From Paenibacillus woosongensis (GTDB taxonomy: Bacteria; Bacillota; Bacilli; Paenibacillales; Paenibacillaceae), in assembly GCF_030122845.1 (NCBI RefSeq), contig NZ_CP126084.1:992001-1056000 (forward strand): 64,000 bases of DNA, read 5' to 3'. Under the pieces are notes generated by a model. It was not told where the DNA came from. It worked only from the letters and a program-made list of their open reading frames with translations, and searched no databases. The position numbers and the translations under genes are program-made. Shown here in pieces: positions 36,054 through 46,839 of the stretch (its first letter is position 1; each line of letters opens with the position of its first letter).

Positions 36054-36557
36054 ATGTCAGCACAGGCACAGGTGGCAGTAATCATGGGCAGCACATCGGA
36101 TTGGGAGACGATGTCCCATGCTTGCGCCGTTTTGGAGGAGCTTCAAATACCTTACGAGAAGCAGGTGGTATCCGCACACCGCACGCCGGACTTGATGTTC
36201 GAGTTCGCGGAGCAGGCGGCAGGCCGCGGATTGAAGGTCATTATCGCCGGTGCCGGAGGAGCTGCGCATTTGCCGGGGATGGTCGCGTCGAAGACGGTGC
36301 TTCCCGTAATTGGCGTGCCAGTGAAATCGGCCGCTTTGAACGGACTCGACTCCCTGCTCTCCATCGTGCAAATGCCGGGCGGAATTCCGGTGGCAACGGT
36401 GGCGATCGGCAAAGCTGGCGCGATTAACGCCGGATTGCTGGCAGCGCAAATGATTGGAGCATTTGATCCGGCAGTGGCGTCTCGCGTACAGGAGCGCCGT
36501 GATCGGATTCGCGAAGAAGTGCTGGCCAGTTCGGCTGACCTGGGGGAGATCAAGTAA
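36054..36557 (+). CDS. purE: N5-carboxyaminoimidazole ribonucleotide mutase
   Basis: Interconverts N5-CAIR and CAIR in purine synthesis; 167 residues. Family motifs: [14 protein letters not shown], the loop SAHRTPDLM and [16 protein letters not shown] 36054 follows GGAG by eleven bases; GTG 36042 overlaps that site. The stop overlaps the purK start (TAATG). First gene of the operon. Confidence 0.97.
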   Translation: MSAQAQVAVIMGSTSDWETMSHACAVLEELQIPYEKQVVSAHRTPDLMFEFAEQAAGRGLKVIIAGAGGAAHLPGMVASKTVLPVIGVPVKSAALNGLDSLLSIVQMPGGIPVATVAIGKAGAINAGLLAAQMIGAFDPAVASRVQERRDRIREEVLASSADLGEIK

Positions 36558-37810
36558 TGAATCAGACCTCTCACACAGGAAATGGCACTCTGGATAAAGG
36601 CGAGATTCATGGATCTGAGCAGACCAAGCACTCGGAAAAAGTAATCCCGCCGGGTTCGACCATCGGCGTACTTGGCGGCGGACAGCTGGGGCGGATGATG
36701 ACGCTGGCAGGGACGAACCTCGGTTACCGGTTCGTTACGCTCGATCCGACGCCGCATTCGCCATGCGGACAAGTAGCCGAGCAGATCGTCGCCGGCTATG
36801 ACGATCAGGAAGCGGCGAAGAAGCTGGCAGAGCGGTCGGACGTCATCACGTACGAATTTGAAAACGTGGACGCCGGAGTGGCAGCGCTGCTTGAGGAGCT
36901 GTCGCACGTGCCGCAGGGTAGCCGGCTGCTCTATACGACGCAGCACCGCCTGCGCGAGAAGCGGGCCGTTGAAGCGGCGGGAGCTGCGGTGGCTCCCTAC
37001 GCGGAGATTGGCAGCGAGCAGGAGCTGCGCGAGGCCGTAGCGCGGCTGGGCATCCCTAGCGTGCTGAAGACGGCAACCGGCGGCTACGACGGCAAAGGCC
37101 AATGGGTGATCCGCTCGGAAGCGGAAATCGGCCCTGCTTATGCTGAGCTGAGCAAAGCGGGCACCGAGCTCGTGCTGGAGCAATTCATACCCTTCGTGAA
37201 GGAATTGTCCGTCATTGCAGCCCGCAGCCCGCGCGGCGAAATCCGAACATTCCCGGTAGCGGAGAATATTCACGTCGATAATATTCTGCATGCCTCCATC
37301 GTGCCGGCGAGAATCGATCAGGAAGTACAGCGCGAAGCGGAACGGCTCGCTTCACGGATTGCGGAGTCGATGGAAGCCGTCGGCCTCCTCGCCGTCGAGA
37401 TGTTCCTGACCGGGGACGGACGGATCTACGTGAACGAGCTGGCGCCGCGCCCGCATAATTCGGGGCATTATACGATGGAGGCCTGCATAACGTCGCAATT
37501 CGAGCAGCATGTCCGGGCGGTCTGCAATTTGCCGCTCGGCGAGGCGAAGCTGCTCACGCCGGTCGTTATGGTGAATGTGCTTGGTGAGCATGTCGAAGCT
37601 GTAACGGAAGCCGTCGCGACGGGACGCTGGGGCGGAGTTGAAGCAGGCAGCACCGCATTGGCGAACGTTGTGCCGAAGGTGCATTTGTACGGTAAGGCCG
37701 GATCGGCCGCCAAACGAAAAATGGGACATGTCAACGTGCTGTGCAGCGATGTTCAGGACGCGGTTGATTTTATACAGCAAACTACAATTTGGAGGAATCA
37801 ACTCATATGA
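36557..37810 (+). CDS. purK: N5-carboxyaminoimidazole ribonucleotide synthetase
   Basis: ATP-grasp enzyme that carboxylates AIR, partner of PurE; 417 residues. The Rossmann start [13 protein letters not shown] is at about 35-47, behind a hydrophilic N-terminal extension of about 33 residues that most PurK lack. Later motifs are [14 protein letters not shown] and [14 protein letters not shown]. Overlaps purE by one base and purB by four (ATGA), so translation is coupled. A start at a later codon is possible but none has a better ribosome binding site. Confidence 0.96.
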   Translation: MNQTSHTGNGTLDKGEIHGSEQTKHSEKVIPPGSTIGVLGGGQLGRMMTLAGTNLGYRFVTLDPTPHSPCGQVAEQIVAGYDDQEAAKKLAERSDVITYEFENVDAGVAALLEELSHVPQGSRLLYTTQHRLREKRAVEAAGAAVAPYAEIGSEQELREAVARLGIPSVLKTATGGYDGKGQWVIRSEAEIGPAYAELSKAGTELVLEQFIPFVKELSVIAARSPRGEIRTFPVAENIHVDNILHASIVPARIDQEVQREAERLASRIAESMEAVGLLAVEMFLTGDGRIYVNELAPRPHNSGHYTMEACITSQFEQHVRAVCNLPLGEAKLLTPVVMVNVLGEHVEAVTEAVATGRWGGVEAGSTALANVVPKVHLYGKAGSAAKRKMGHVNVLCSDVQDAVDFIQQTTIWRNQLI

Positions 37811-39105
37811 TCGAACGTTACAGCAGACCCGAAATGAGAGCGATCTGGACCGAGGAGAACAAGTTCAAAGCGTGGCTGGAAGTGGAAATCTGCGCGTGCG
37901 AGGCTTGGGCTGAACTCGGGGTTATTCCGAAAGAGGACGCAGCACTGCTGCGTCAGAATGCCTCCTTCGATATGGACCGCATTTACGAAATCGAGCAGGA
38001 GACCCGCCATGATGTGATCGCGTTTACCCGAGCCGTATCGGAAAGCCTGGGAGCAGAACGCAAATGGGTGCATTACGGCCTGACCTCCACAGACGTTGTG
38101 GATACCGCTCTAGGTTATCTGCTGAAACAAGCGAATGAGATACTCGAACAAGATATTGTGAACTTCATCGAAATCCTCCGTGAAAAAGCCATTGCCTACA
38201 AGAATACACCGATGATGGGCCGTACCCATGGCGTACATGCGGAGCCGACGACGTTCGGTCTGAAGATGGCCTTGTGGCATGAGGAAATGAAAAGGAACCT
38301 GGAACGGTTCCGCCGGGCCGCAGACGGCGTCCAGTTCGGCAAAATCTCCGGCGCCGTTGGCACTTATGCGAATATCGACCCGTTTGTCGAGGAATACGTC
38401 TGCAAGAAGCTGGGCACGAAGCCGGCGCCGATTTCGACGCAGACGCTGCAGCGCGACCGCCATGCCGAATACATGGCGACGCTGGCGCTGATCGCGACAT
38501 CGCTCGATAAATTTGCGACCGAAGTCCGCGCTCTGCAGAAGAGCGAGTTCCGGGAAGTCGAGGAAGCCTTTGCCAAAGGCCAAAAGGGCTCCTCAGCGAT
38601 GCCGCACAAGCGCAACCCGATCGGCAGCGAGAACATTTCCGGTTTGTCCCGCGTCATCCGCGGCCATATGGTGTCCGCTTACGAGAACGTGACGCTGTGG
38701 CATGAGCGCGATATCTCGCATTCCTCGGTCGAACGCGTCATTCTGCCGGATGCTACGATGCTGCTCAACTACATGCTGAACCGCTTCGGCAATATCGTGA
38801 AGAACTTGACGGTCTTCCCAGAGAATATGAAGCGCAACATGAGCCGCACGTTCGGCGTTCCGTTCTCCGGACGCGTGATGACGAAGCTGATCGACAAAGG
38901 CTTCAGCCGCGAGCAGGCTTACGACACGGTTCAGCCCCGGGCGATGCAGGCCTGGGAGACGCAGCGCCAGTTCCGCGAGCTGATCGAGGAGACGCCGGAA
39001 ATTACGGCCGTTCTAAGCAAAGAAGATATTGAGGATGCTTTTGATTCGTCCTGGCACTTGAAGCATGTAGACACGATTTTCCGCAAGCTCGGATTGTCTG
39101 AATAA
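37807..39105 (+). CDS. purB: Adenylosuccinate lyase
   Basis: Acts twice in purine synthesis: SAICAR to AICAR and adenylosuccinate to AMP. 432 residues with the fumarase/aspartase-superfamily signature [11 protein letters not shown] at about 263-273, [15 protein letters not shown] with the catalytic His, and [13 protein letters not shown] [14 protein letters not shown] 37807 follows GGAGG and overlaps the purK stop. Confidence 0.97.
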   Translation: MIERYSRPEMRAIWTEENKFKAWLEVEICACEAWAELGVIPKEDAALLRQNASFDMDRIYEIEQETRHDVIAFTRAVSESLGAERKWVHYGLTSTDVVDTALGYLLKQANEILEQDIVNFIEILREKAIAYKNTPMMGRTHGVHAEPTTFGLKMALWHEEMKRNLERFRRAADGVQFGKISGAVGTYANIDPFVEEYVCKKLGTKPAPISTQTLQRDRHAEYMATLALIATSLDKFATEVRALQKSEFREVEEAFAKGQKGSSAMPHKRNPIGSENISGLSRVIRGHMVSAYENVTLWHERDISHSSVERVILPDATMLLNYMLNRFGNIVKNLTVFPENMKRNMSRTFGVPFSGRVMTKLIDKGFSREQAYDTVQPRAMQAWETQRQFRELIEETPEITAVLSKEDIEDAFDSSWHLKHVDTIFRKLGLSE

Positions 39106-39130
39106 CTACGAAGCGGGAGGGGCTGGAACA

Positions 39131-40030
39131 ATGGCATCACAAGCAATTTCAACCGCAGTGGAGCTGGTGAATGCGCCGCTGCTGTATAAAGGCAAAGTCC
39201 GCGAGCTGTACGATTTGGGGGAGCACTTCCTGATCGTGGTGACGGATCGCATTTCCGCTTTCGATTACGTGCTCGAGCCGGCCGTGCCGGACAAGGGCAA
39301 TGTGCTCAACCGCTTAAGCGCCCATTGGTTCTCGCTAACCGGCGGACTGATTGGCAATCATGTCATCCATACCGATATAGATCGCCTTGGCGATGCGGTG
39401 AAGCCGGAGCACAAGCACCTGCTGAAGGATCGGATTATGGTGGCCCGGAAAGCGGAGCGGATTCCTATTGAATGCGTTGTGCGCGGTTACGTAACGGGCA
39501 GCGGCTGGAGGCAGTATGAAGCAACCGGCGAGATTAACGGCACGAAGCTGCCGGAAGGTCTGCGGAAGAACGCCAAGCTGCCAGGGCCGATTTTTACGCC
39601 TGCTGCAAAGAACGATGTCGGCCATGACGAGGATATTTCCTTTGAACGGATGGCGGGGCTGGTCGGAACGGATCTGGCTGAGCAGCTGCGCAGCCGGAGC
39701 CTCGAATTGTACGAGTTCGCGCGGCGGTATTGCGATGAGCGGGGAATCATCCTCGCGGACTGCAAGCTGGAATTCGGCACCGTGGACGGCGAGCTGATCC
39801 TGATCGACGAAATTTTCACCCCGGACGCCGCGCGCTTCTGGGCCAAGGAAAATTACGCGCTCGACACGGATATCGACAGCATGGATAAAGAGCCTGTACG
39901 AACTTATTTGGCTGGCTCCGGCTGGGACAAGAACAGCAGGCCGGCGCCATTGCCCCCTTCGGTCGTTGATGAGACGGCCCGGCGTTACCTTGACATTTAT
40001 GCCCGCCTGACGGGCGAACGGTTATTTTGA
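39131..40030 (+). CDS. purC: SAICAR synthetase
   Basis: Phosphoribosylaminoimidazole-succinocarboxamide synthase, 299 residues, of the longer yeast-like type rather than the 240-residue Bacillus type. Signatures: LLYKGKVRELYDLG, VVTDRISAFDYVL, PIECVVRGYVTGSGW and LADCKLEFG with LIDEIFTPDAARFW. GGGAGGGGC precedes ATG 39131. A 127-bp gap separates it from purS. Confidence 0.96.
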   Translation: MASQAISTAVELVNAPLLYKGKVRELYDLGEHFLIVVTDRISAFDYVLEPAVPDKGNVLNRLSAHWFSLTGGLIGNHVIHTDIDRLGDAVKPEHKHLLKDRIMVARKAERIPIECVVRGYVTGSGWRQYEATGEINGTKLPEGLRKNAKLPGPIFTPAAKNDVGHDEDISFERMAGLVGTDLAEQLRSRSLELYEFARRYCDERGIILADCKLEFGTVDGELILIDEIFTPDAARFWAKENYALDTDIDSMDKEPVRTYLAGSGWDKNSRPAPLPPSVVDETARRYLDIYARLTGERLF

Positions 40031-40057
40031 AGTATTTTTAACGGGAGTAAAGCAGCA

Positions 40058-40114
40058 ATGCTTTCACTATATATAGCAGCACTAGCAACACTAGTAATAC
40101 CAGCAGCACCATAA
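40058..40114 (+). CDS. Possible 18-residue hydrophobic leader peptide between purC and purS
   Basis: ATG 40058 lies ten bases after GGGAG and opens a short frame for an all-hydrophobic peptide (MLSLYIAALATLVIPAAP). The DNA is also a simple AGCA/CTAG-rich near-repeat, so chance is possible. Confidence 0.2.
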   Translation: MLSLYIAALATLVIPAAP

Positions 40115-40157
40115 CTATGATCATTCATTATTATTTTTTAGGAGGAACACGAGGAAT

Positions 40158-40403
40158 ATGATTAAAGCGTCCGTTTATGTCACCATCAAGCAAAGCGTAC
40201 TTGATCCGCAGGGGGTTGCCGTTCAAGGTGCACTGCATTCCATGGGATTTGCAGAGGTTGAAAGTGTCCGCATCGGTAAATATCTGGAGCTGCAGCTCGA
40301 TACAAATGATCGCAACGAGGCGGAAGCCCGCGTCAAAGAAATGTGCGAAAAGCTGCTGGCCAACACGGTCGTTGAAGATTACCGCTTTGAATTGGAGGGC
40401 TAA
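40158..40403 (+). CDS. purS: FGAM synthase subunit PurS
   Basis: 81-residue small subunit that bridges PurQ and PurL in the three-part FGAM synthase of Gram-positive bacteria. Typical start KASVYVTIKQSVLDPQG and the segment VRIGKYLELQLD. AGGAGG precedes ATG 40158; purQ follows after three bases. Confidence 0.96.
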   Translation: MIKASVYVTIKQSVLDPQGVAVQGALHSMGFAEVESVRIGKYLELQLDTNDRNEAEARVKEMCEKLLANTVVEDYRFELEG

Positions 40404-40406
40404 TCC

Positions 40407-41096
40407 ATGAAATTCGCAGTACTCGTATTTCCCGGTTCCAACTGTGACATCGACTGCTACAAAGCCGTTGAAGACACATTAGGCGAGCCAGTCGATTATG
40501 TGTGGCATACCGCCACAGATCTTTCCGCTTATGATTGCATCCTAGTTCCGGGCGGATTCTCTTACGGCGACTATCTGCGCTGCGGAGCGATTGCGAGATT
40601 TGCTCCGGTGATGGCCGAGGTCGCTAAAGCCGCCGAACAAGGTAAATATATTCTTGGCATCTGCAACGGATTCCAGATTCTGACCGAGGCGGGGCTGCTG
40701 CCTGGCACGCTGCGCCGCAATACGTCGCTGAAATTCCGCTGTCATGATACTGTTCTTCGCGTAGAGAACAACGACAATCCGTTCACGACCCAATACCAGA
40801 AGGGCGAAGAAATTCATATTCCGATCGCTCATGGCGAGGGGAACTACTATTGTGATGAAGAGACGCACGCGCAATTGAAGGCGAACAATCAAATTATTTT
40901 CCGTTATGTAGATAATCCAAATGGCTCCGTAGACGACATTGCGGGAGTTTCCAATGAACGCGGCAACGTCGTCGGCATGATGCCGCACCCTGAGCGTGCG
41001 GTGGACAGCCTGCTGGGGTCTGAGGACGGAAAACGCATGTTTACATCGATATTAAAGGCTTGGAGGGATCGGCATGAGTCAGCAAGTGTCCGCTAA
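40407..41096 (+). CDS. purQ: FGAM synthase glutaminase subunit PurQ
   Basis: 229-residue class I glutamine amidotransferase supplying ammonia to PurL. Nucleophile Cys in GICNGFQIL (about residue 87), FPGSNCDID start, [10 protein letters not shown] oxyanion region, and the His/Glu of [10 protein letters not shown]. It overlaps purL by 23 bases. Confidence 0.97.
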   Translation: MKFAVLVFPGSNCDIDCYKAVEDTLGEPVDYVWHTATDLSAYDCILVPGGFSYGDYLRCGAIARFAPVMAEVAKAAEQGKYILGICNGFQILTEAGLLPGTLRRNTSLKFRCHDTVLRVENNDNPFTTQYQKGEEIHIPIAHGEGNYYCDEETHAQLKANNQIIFRYVDNPNGSVDDIAGVSNERGNVVGMMPHPERAVDSLLGSEDGKRMFTSILKAWRDRHESASVR

Positions 41097-43317
41097 GGAA
41101 CCAAATGCAGAGCAAATCGCTGAACAGCAAATTTACAAACAGATGGGTGTGTCCGACAGTGAGTACGAGCTGATCTGCGGATTTCTAGGGCGTAAACCGA
41201 ACTACACCGAAATCGGCGTATTCAGCGTCATGTGGTCCGAGCACTGTGCCTATAAAAATTCCAAACCGCTGCTTCGCAGATTCCCGACCGACGGACCACG
41301 CGTCCTGATGGGGCCGGGCGAAGGCGCCGGTATCGTCGACATCGGCGACAACCAGGCGGTCGTCTTCAAAATCGAAAGCCATAACCACCCTTCCGCGGTT
41401 GAGCCTTACCAAGGCGCGGCGACAGGCGTGGGCGGCATTATCCGCGATATTTTCTCGATGGGCGCAAGACCGGTGGCACTGCTGAACTCCCTGCGCTTCG
41501 GCAAGCTGGAGAGCGACCGCGTGAAATACTTGTTCGAGCATGTTGTCTCCGGGATCGCGGGCTACGGCAACTGCATCGGCATTCCGACCGTCGGCGGCGA
41601 AGTGGTGTTCGATGAAGCTTATGAAGGCAACCCGCTCGTTAACGCGATGTGCGTAGGCCTGATCGATCATGACAAAATCCAGCGCGGCGTAGCGAAAGGC
41701 GTAGGCAACCCGGTATTCTACGTGGGTCCTCCGACAGGCCGCGACGGCATCCACGGGGCAACCTTTGCATCCGAGGAGCTGACGGAGGAGTCCGAATCGA
41801 AGCGGACGGCGGTACAGGTCGGCGATCCATTTATGGAGAAGCTGGTTATGGAAGCTTGTCTCGAGCTGATCGATTCCGGCATCGTTTTGGGTATTCAGGA
41901 TATGGGCGCGGCAGGACTGACCTGCTCCAGCGCGGAGATGGCAAGTAAGGCGGGGAACGGTCTGGAGCTGTACCTGGATGAGGTTCCACAACGCGAAGAG
42001 GGCATGACATCGTATGAAATGATGCTCTCCGAATCTCAAGAACGCATGCTGTTCGTCGTGGAGCCGAAGGATGAAGCTCAAGCGATGGAAATTTTCGAGC
42101 GTTGGGGCGTAATCTGCGCCAAAGTCGGTAAAGTGACCGACGACGGACGCCTCAGACTGATCCATCATGGGGAAGTCGTGGGCGATATGCCGGTGACGGC
42201 GCTTGTGGACGAATGTCCGATTTACAACAAGCCATCCGCTGTACCTGCTTATTATGAAGAAAATGCAAATGTAGATACGCAGCGCTATGACGAAGTGACG
42301 GATTTGAACGGGGCGCTGGACAAAGTATTGTCCTCCCCTTCCGTAGCGAGCAAAGCGTGGGTATATAACCAATACGATTACATGGTTCGCACCAGCACGG
42401 CGGTTCAGCCGGGTTCTGACGCGGCGGTCGTGACGATCCGCGGCACGCGCAAGGGACTGGCCATGACGACGGACTGCAACGGACGGTTCGTGTACCTCGA
42501 TCCTGAAGTGGGCGGACGCATCGCAGTCAGCGAAGCGGCGCGCAACGTCGTTTGCTCGGGAGCCGAGCCGCTGGCAATTACGGACAACCTGAACTTCGGA
42601 AGCCCGGAGAAGCCGGATATTTTCTGGCAGATGGAAAAAGCGGTTGACGGCATGGCCGAAGCCTGCCGCGTGCTGAATGCGCCGGTCATCGGCGGTAACG
42701 TCAGCTTGTACAATGAGAATGCCAAAGGCGCAATTTATCCGACGCCTGTCGTCGGTATGGTCGGTCTTGTGCACGATACAGATCACATTACAACGCAAGG
42801 CTTCAAGGCTGAGGGCGATGTCGTATTCCTGCTCGGCGAGACATACGCTGAACTGGGCGGCAGCGAGTTCCAGGCAGTAGTTCATGGCGTGACAGAAGGA
42901 CGCCCGCCGGCGCTGGATCTGAATGTGGAGAAAAAACTGCTGGACGGCGTGCTGGCCGCGATTCAGAAAGGGCTTGTGCAATCTGCACACGATTTGTCCG
43001 AAGGCGGTCTGGCCGTAGCTTTGGCCGAATCCTGCATCAGCGGCGGCCTAGGCGCAAAAGTCGATTTTGCGACAGAGCTTCGTCCTGACTTTGCTCTATT
43101 CAGTGAATCGCAATCCCGCATTTTGTTATCGGCTGCGCCAGACAAGGCTGCTGAGCTTGAGCAATTGATCGCGTCCTACGGCGTTCCGGTTCAAAAGATC
43201 GGTCAAGTCACGGGCGACAAACTGGAGATTTCTGTGAATGCCCGCTCCGTGCTGGCTAGACCGGTAAGCGAGCTGAAGCAGGTCTGGGAGGATGTAATTC
43301 CATGTCTGATGCAATAA
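41074..43317 (+). CDS. purL: FGAM synthase large subunit PurL
   Basis: 747-residue synthetase of the small PurL type that works with separate PurS and PurQ. Motifs: [55 protein letters not shown] and [28 protein letters not shown] lies before ATG 41074 inside purQ; the end overlaps purF by 16 bases. The 601-residue minus-strand ORF opposite is a shadow. Confidence 0.98.
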   Translation: MSQQVSAKEPNAEQIAEQQIYKQMGVSDSEYELICGFLGRKPNYTEIGVFSVMWSEHCAYKNSKPLLRRFPTDGPRVLMGPGEGAGIVDIGDNQAVVFKIESHNHPSAVEPYQGAATGVGGIIRDIFSMGARPVALLNSLRFGKLESDRVKYLFEHVVSGIAGYGNCIGIPTVGGEVVFDEAYEGNPLVNAMCVGLIDHDKIQRGVAKGVGNPVFYVGPPTGRDGIHGATFASEELTEESESKRTAVQVGDPFMEKLVMEACLELIDSGIVLGIQDMGAAGLTCSSAEMASKAGNGLELYLDEVPQREEGMTSYEMMLSESQERMLFVVEPKDEAQAMEIFERWGVICAKVGKVTDDGRLRLIHHGEVVGDMPVTALVDECPIYNKPSAVPAYYEENANVDTQRYDEVTDLNGALDKVLSSPSVASKAWVYNQYDYMVRTSTAVQPGSDAAVVTIRGTRKGLAMTTDCNGRFVYLDPEVGGRIAVSEAARNVVCSGAEPLAITDNLNFGSPEKPDIFWQMEKAVDGMAEACRVLNAPVIGGNVSLYNENAKGAIYPTPVVGMVGLVHDTDHITTQGFKAEGDVVFLLGETYAELGGSEFQAVVHGVTEGRPPALDLNVEKKLLDGVLAAIQKGLVQSAHDLSEGGLAVALAESCISGGLGAKVDFATELRPDFALFSESQSRILLSAAPDKAAELEQLIASYGVPVQKIGQVTGDKLEISVNARSVLARPVSELKQVWEDVIPCLMQ

Positions 43318-44780
43318 TTCCGCAAGGGCTTTGGACAGGAGACTATTATAATCAAGGAACAGGCAAGAGCGATATTTTTGACACGTTAAAAGAGGAATGC
43401 GGCGTTTTCGGGGTGTTCGGTCACCCTGAAGCCGCCTCTTTGTCCTACTACGGCCTGCATGCGCTGCAGCACCGGGGGGAAGAGAGCGCGGGCATCTGTG
43501 TCACGAACGGCAATGAGTTCAATTACCATCGCGGCATGGGGCTGGTGAAGGAAGTGTTCGACCGGGACCTGCTCGCTTCGCTCCATGGCAGCCGTTCCAT
43601 CGGGCATGTCCGCTATTCCACAAATGGCGACAGCAGCCTGATGAACGCGCAGCCGCTTATATTCAAGTACCGGGACGGAGATCTCGCGGTAGCCACGAAC
43701 GGCAACATCGTCAATGCTCCGCAAATCCGTCATCAATTGGAACAGAGCGGCTCCATCTTCCAGACGACGAGTGATACCGAAGTGATCGCGCATCTGATCG
43801 CCCGCTCGCCGAAGGATTTCGTCGAGGCGGCAAGGGACGCGCTCGCGCAATTGGTCGGGGGATTCGCGTTCATGCTGCTGACGAATGATAAAATGATTAT
43901 CGCCAGCGATCCGCACGGGCTTCGCCCGCTCACGATGGGCCGACTTGGCGACGCCTATCTGTTCTCTTCGGAGACCTGCGCGTTCGAGGTGGTCGGAGCG
44001 GAGTCGATCCGTGATATTTTACCGGGTGAAATGCTGGTGCTGGATGCGGAAGGCGTGCATGAGGACCGTTATGCGCAGCCTCAGCGCAAGGCGCTGTGCG
44101 CTATGGAGTATATCTACTTTTCCCGTCCGGACAGCGATATGAACGGCTCTAATATGCATGCGGCCCGCAAACGGATGGGCCAGGTCATGGCACAGGAATC
44201 GTTCGTTGATGCCGACGTCGTAACCGGGGTGCCGGATTCCAGTATTTCCGCGGCCATTGGCTACGCCGAGCAGACGGGCATTCCTTACGAGCTTGGCCTG
44301 ATCAAAAATAAATATACGGGACGCACCTTCATCCAGCCGAGCCAGGAGCTGCGCGAGCAGGGCGTGAAGATGAAGCTGAGCGCCGTGCGCCGGGTGGTTG
44401 AAGGCAAGCGTGTTGTCATGATCGACGATTCGATCGTCCGCGGGACGACATCGCGCCGGATCGTCAATCTGCTGCGCGAAGCCGGGGCGACGGAGGTGCA
44501 TGTGCGGATTACCTCACCGCCGTTCAAAAACCCCTGCTTCTACGGCATCGATACACCGAGCCGGGCCGAGCTGATTGCTTCCTCGAAGTCCATTGAAGAA
44601 ATCCGCAAGGAGATCAATGCGGACTCGCTGGAGTTTCTAAGCGCCGAAGGCTTGATCAGTGCGGTGGAAGGGGATAACGCGAAGGATTATAAGGGCGGCC
44701 TGTGCATGGCCTGCTTTGACAATGATTATCCGACGCGGACGGATTTTGAAGGCGAAGAGAAGTTCGGCTGTAGCTGCTAA
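43302..44780 (+). CDS. purF: Amidophosphoribosyltransferase
   Basis: First committed enzyme of purine synthesis, 492 residues. The N-terminal propeptide is about 31 residues and ends before Cys in [11 protein letters not shown], the nucleophile of the mature glutaminase. The PRPP-binding loop is [18 protein letters not shown]-terminal Cys residues ([15 protein letters not shown]) and the CxxC region fit the iron-sulfur-cluster type of Bacillus. GGGAGG precedes ATG 43302 within purL. Confidence 0.97.
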   Translation: MSDAIIPQGLWTGDYYNQGTGKSDIFDTLKEECGVFGVFGHPEAASLSYYGLHALQHRGEESAGICVTNGNEFNYHRGMGLVKEVFDRDLLASLHGSRSIGHVRYSTNGDSSLMNAQPLIFKYRDGDLAVATNGNIVNAPQIRHQLEQSGSIFQTTSDTEVIAHLIARSPKDFVEAARDALAQLVGGFAFMLLTNDKMIIASDPHGLRPLTMGRLGDAYLFSSETCAFEVVGAESIRDILPGEMLVLDAEGVHEDRYAQPQRKALCAMEYIYFSRPDSDMNGSNMHAARKRMGQVMAQESFVDADVVTGVPDSSISAAIGYAEQTGIPYELGLIKNKYTGRTFIQPSQELREQGVKMKLSAVRRVVEGKRVVMIDDSIVRGTTSRRIVNLLREAGATEVHVRITSPPFKNPCFYGIDTPSRAELIASSKSIEEIRKEINADSLEFLSAEGLISAVEGDNAKDYKGGLCMACFDNDYPTRTDFEGEEKFGCSC

Positions 44781-44839
44781 GCTAATGTGATTCAATTAAT
44801 AGGATTAAATAAAATGATTGTTTAAGGAGAGTGTCCTTC

Positions 44840-45883
44840 GTGTCTGAAGCCTATAAAAATGCCGGTGTGGATATCGCAGCGGGCAATGAAGCGGTAGAAC
44901 GGATGAAGAGTCACGTCAAGCGGACGTTCCGCCCTGAAGTGTTAACGGATTTGGGCGGCTTTGGAGCTTTGTTCGGTTTGAACAAAGATAAATATGAGGA
45001 GCCTGTCCTGGTATCGGGCACCGATGGCGTGGGAACGAAGCTGAAAATTGCCTTCGCAATGGATAAGCACGATACGATCGGGATCGATGCGGTGGCGATG
45101 TGCGTTAATGACGTGGTCGTTCAAGGCGCGGAGCCGCTCTTCTTCCTGGACTATCTGGCTTGCGATAAAGTCATTCCTGCTAAAATCGAAGCGATCGTGT
45201 CAGGCATCGCGGATGGCTGCAGCCAGTCCGGATGTGCCCTGATCGGCGGAGAAACGGCGGAAATGCCGGGCATGTACGCCGAAGGCGAGTATGACATCGC
45301 CGGGTTTACGGTAGGCGTAGTCGATAAGAGCAAGATGATCAACGGAAGCACGATTTCGGCAGGTGATACGGTCATCGGCCTGGCTTCGAGCGGTGTGCAC
45401 AGCAACGGCTTCTCGCTCGTTCGCAAGCTTCTATTGGAGCAATGCGGCTACAGTCTGCATGATACGCTGCCTGAGCTTGACGGAGCACGGCTAGGCGATG
45501 TGCTGCTTACGCCGACCAAGCTGTATGTGAAGCCGGTTCTGGCTTTGCTGGAGCAGGTACGGGTGAAAGGAATGGCGCATATTACGGGCGGCGGATTCAT
45601 CGAGAATATTCCTCGCGTGCTGCCTGACAACGTCAACGCTGAGATCGATCACGGCTCATGGCCGATCCTGCCAATCTTCGAGCTGCTTCAGCAGAAGGGC
45701 GATGTCAGCAACCGTGATATGTTCACGACCTTTAACATGGGAATCGGACTGGTGATCGTCGTAGCTAACGCAGATGCCGAGAAGGCGGTTGAGGCGCTGC
45801 GTACTGCCGGAGAAACGCCTTATGTGATCGGCCGGATTACGGAAGGCAGCCGGGAAGTGAAATTTACGGGAGCGGACGTATAA
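44840..45883 (+). CDS. purM: AIR synthetase
   Basis: Phosphoribosylformylglycinamidine cyclo-ligase, 347 residues. Start [18 protein letters not shown] as in Bacillus Pur[27 protein letters not shown] and the [13 protein letters not shown] motif. GTG 44840 is preferred to GTG 44831, since AAGGAG ends just before the latter and lies ten bases before the former. The stop overlaps purN (TAATG). Confidence 0.97.
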   Translation: MSEAYKNAGVDIAAGNEAVERMKSHVKRTFRPEVLTDLGGFGALFGLNKDKYEEPVLVSGTDGVGTKLKIAFAMDKHDTIGIDAVAMCVNDVVVQGAEPLFFLDYLACDKVIPAKIEAIVSGIADGCSQSGCALIGGETAEMPGMYAEGEYDIAGFTVGVVDKSKMINGSTISAGDTVIGLASSGVHSNGFSLVRKLLLEQCGYSLHDTLPELDGARLGDVLLTPTKLYVKPVLALLEQVRVKGMAHITGGGFIENIPRVLPDNVNAEIDHGSWPILPIFELLQQKGDVSNRDMFTTFNMGIGLVIVVANADAEKAVEALRTAGETPYVIGRITEGSREVKFTGADV

Positions 45884-46515
45884 TGACGGGCCACACTGTA
45901 GGGAGCCAAGGGCCTTACCGGATCGCGGTCTTCGCTTCCGGGCAGGGCAGCAATTTCCAGACGCTGCTGGACTTCTCCCGCGAGGGCAAGCTCGGTGCGG
46001 AAATCGTGCTGCTTGTGTGCAACAAGCCGGAGGCTCCCGTTGTCGAAAGGGCGCGCCGCGCCGGCGTGGAATGTTTCCTGTTCGAGAAGAAAGCCTATGC
46101 CCGCCGCGAGGATTATGAGGCGGAAATCGCGCAGGAGCTGGAGCGCAGAGGCGTTGACCTGATTGTGCTAGCTGGATATATGCTGCTGCTGACTCCGGTT
46201 CTGGTTGACGCTTATCAAGGGCGCATGATTAATATCCATCCGTCCTTGCTGCCGTCTTTTCCGGGGAAGGACGCGATCGGGCAGGCTTGGGAGTACGGCG
46301 TCAAAATCACCGGCGTGACGGTGCATTTGGTTGATGGCGGCATGGACACGGGGCCGGTCATTGCCCAGCAGGCTGTAGAAATCGCACCGGAGGATACTGT
46401 TGAATCCCTAGAGGAGAAGATTCACGCTGCTGAAAGGGACTTGTATCCGCAGGTGGTAAGCTGGTTTGCCGCGGGCAAAGTACGGATCGATGGACGGCGC
46501 ATCACGGTTGGTTGA
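45883..46515 (+). CDS. purN: GAR transformylase (10-formyl-THF dependent)
   Basis: 210-residue phosphoribosylglycinamide formyltransferase. Motifs: IAVFASGQGSNFQTLL, the catalytic Asn-His-Asp set in INIHPSLLPSFPG and VHLVDGGMDTGPVI. Overlaps the purM stop by one base. A 324-bp spacer separates it from purH. Confidence 0.96.
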   Translation: MTGHTVGSQGPYRIAVFASGQGSNFQTLLDFSREGKLGAEIVLLVCNKPEAPVVERARRAGVECFLFEKKAYARREDYEAEIAQELERRGVDLIVLAGYMLLLTPVLVDAYQGRMINIHPSLLPSFPGKDAIGQAWEYGVKITGVTVHLVDGGMDTGPVIAQQAVEIAPEDTVESLEEKIHAAERDLYPQVVSWFAAGKVRIDGRRITVG

Positions 46516-46839
46516 AGCAAAGACCATCCGATGATGCCAGGTACAGGATTCGCTGCATGGAAAAACGAGCTTAGCTGCGGATTCCGAGCATGTTTAGCGA
46601 AATTACGTTGTCGTACTGAGGGTACTGCCGCAAATTGCGGACGATTTACTTAGCGTGTATGTCGATTGTCGGTTGTCTTACAGAGATGAACATATGGATT
46701 TCGATATTTCCCGAGAAATATCGGGTCATCAATCCGCACGATCGAATAGAGAAGCATTATTGCCATTATTGCCATTATAGCCAGTCCGGCCTGAAGCCGG
46801 GGCGTTATTCTTGCCATAATATAGAGGAGGAAGCCAATC
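46516..46839 (+). other. Structured spacer between purN and purH
   Basis: No convincing ORF. It holds a perfect nine-pair hairpin, CGATATTTC and GAAATATCG (46702-46723, loop CCGA), a nine-base repeat TTGCCATTA in about three tandem copies near 46759-46780, and a second hairpin CCGGC/GCCGG (46786-46800). Neither hairpin has a T-run. It may tune expression of purH and purD. Confidence 0.6.

Noticed and set aside
36152..37291. 379-residue minus-strand ORF opposite purE-purK
   Set aside because: It spans two overlapping, well-identified genes on the other strand and has shadow-frame composition.
41185..42990. 601-residue minus-strand ORF opposite purL
   Set aside because: It lies in full antisense to a certain purL, has His/Arg/Cys-rich composition typical of shadow frames in G+C-rich genes, and no ribosome binding site or known motif.
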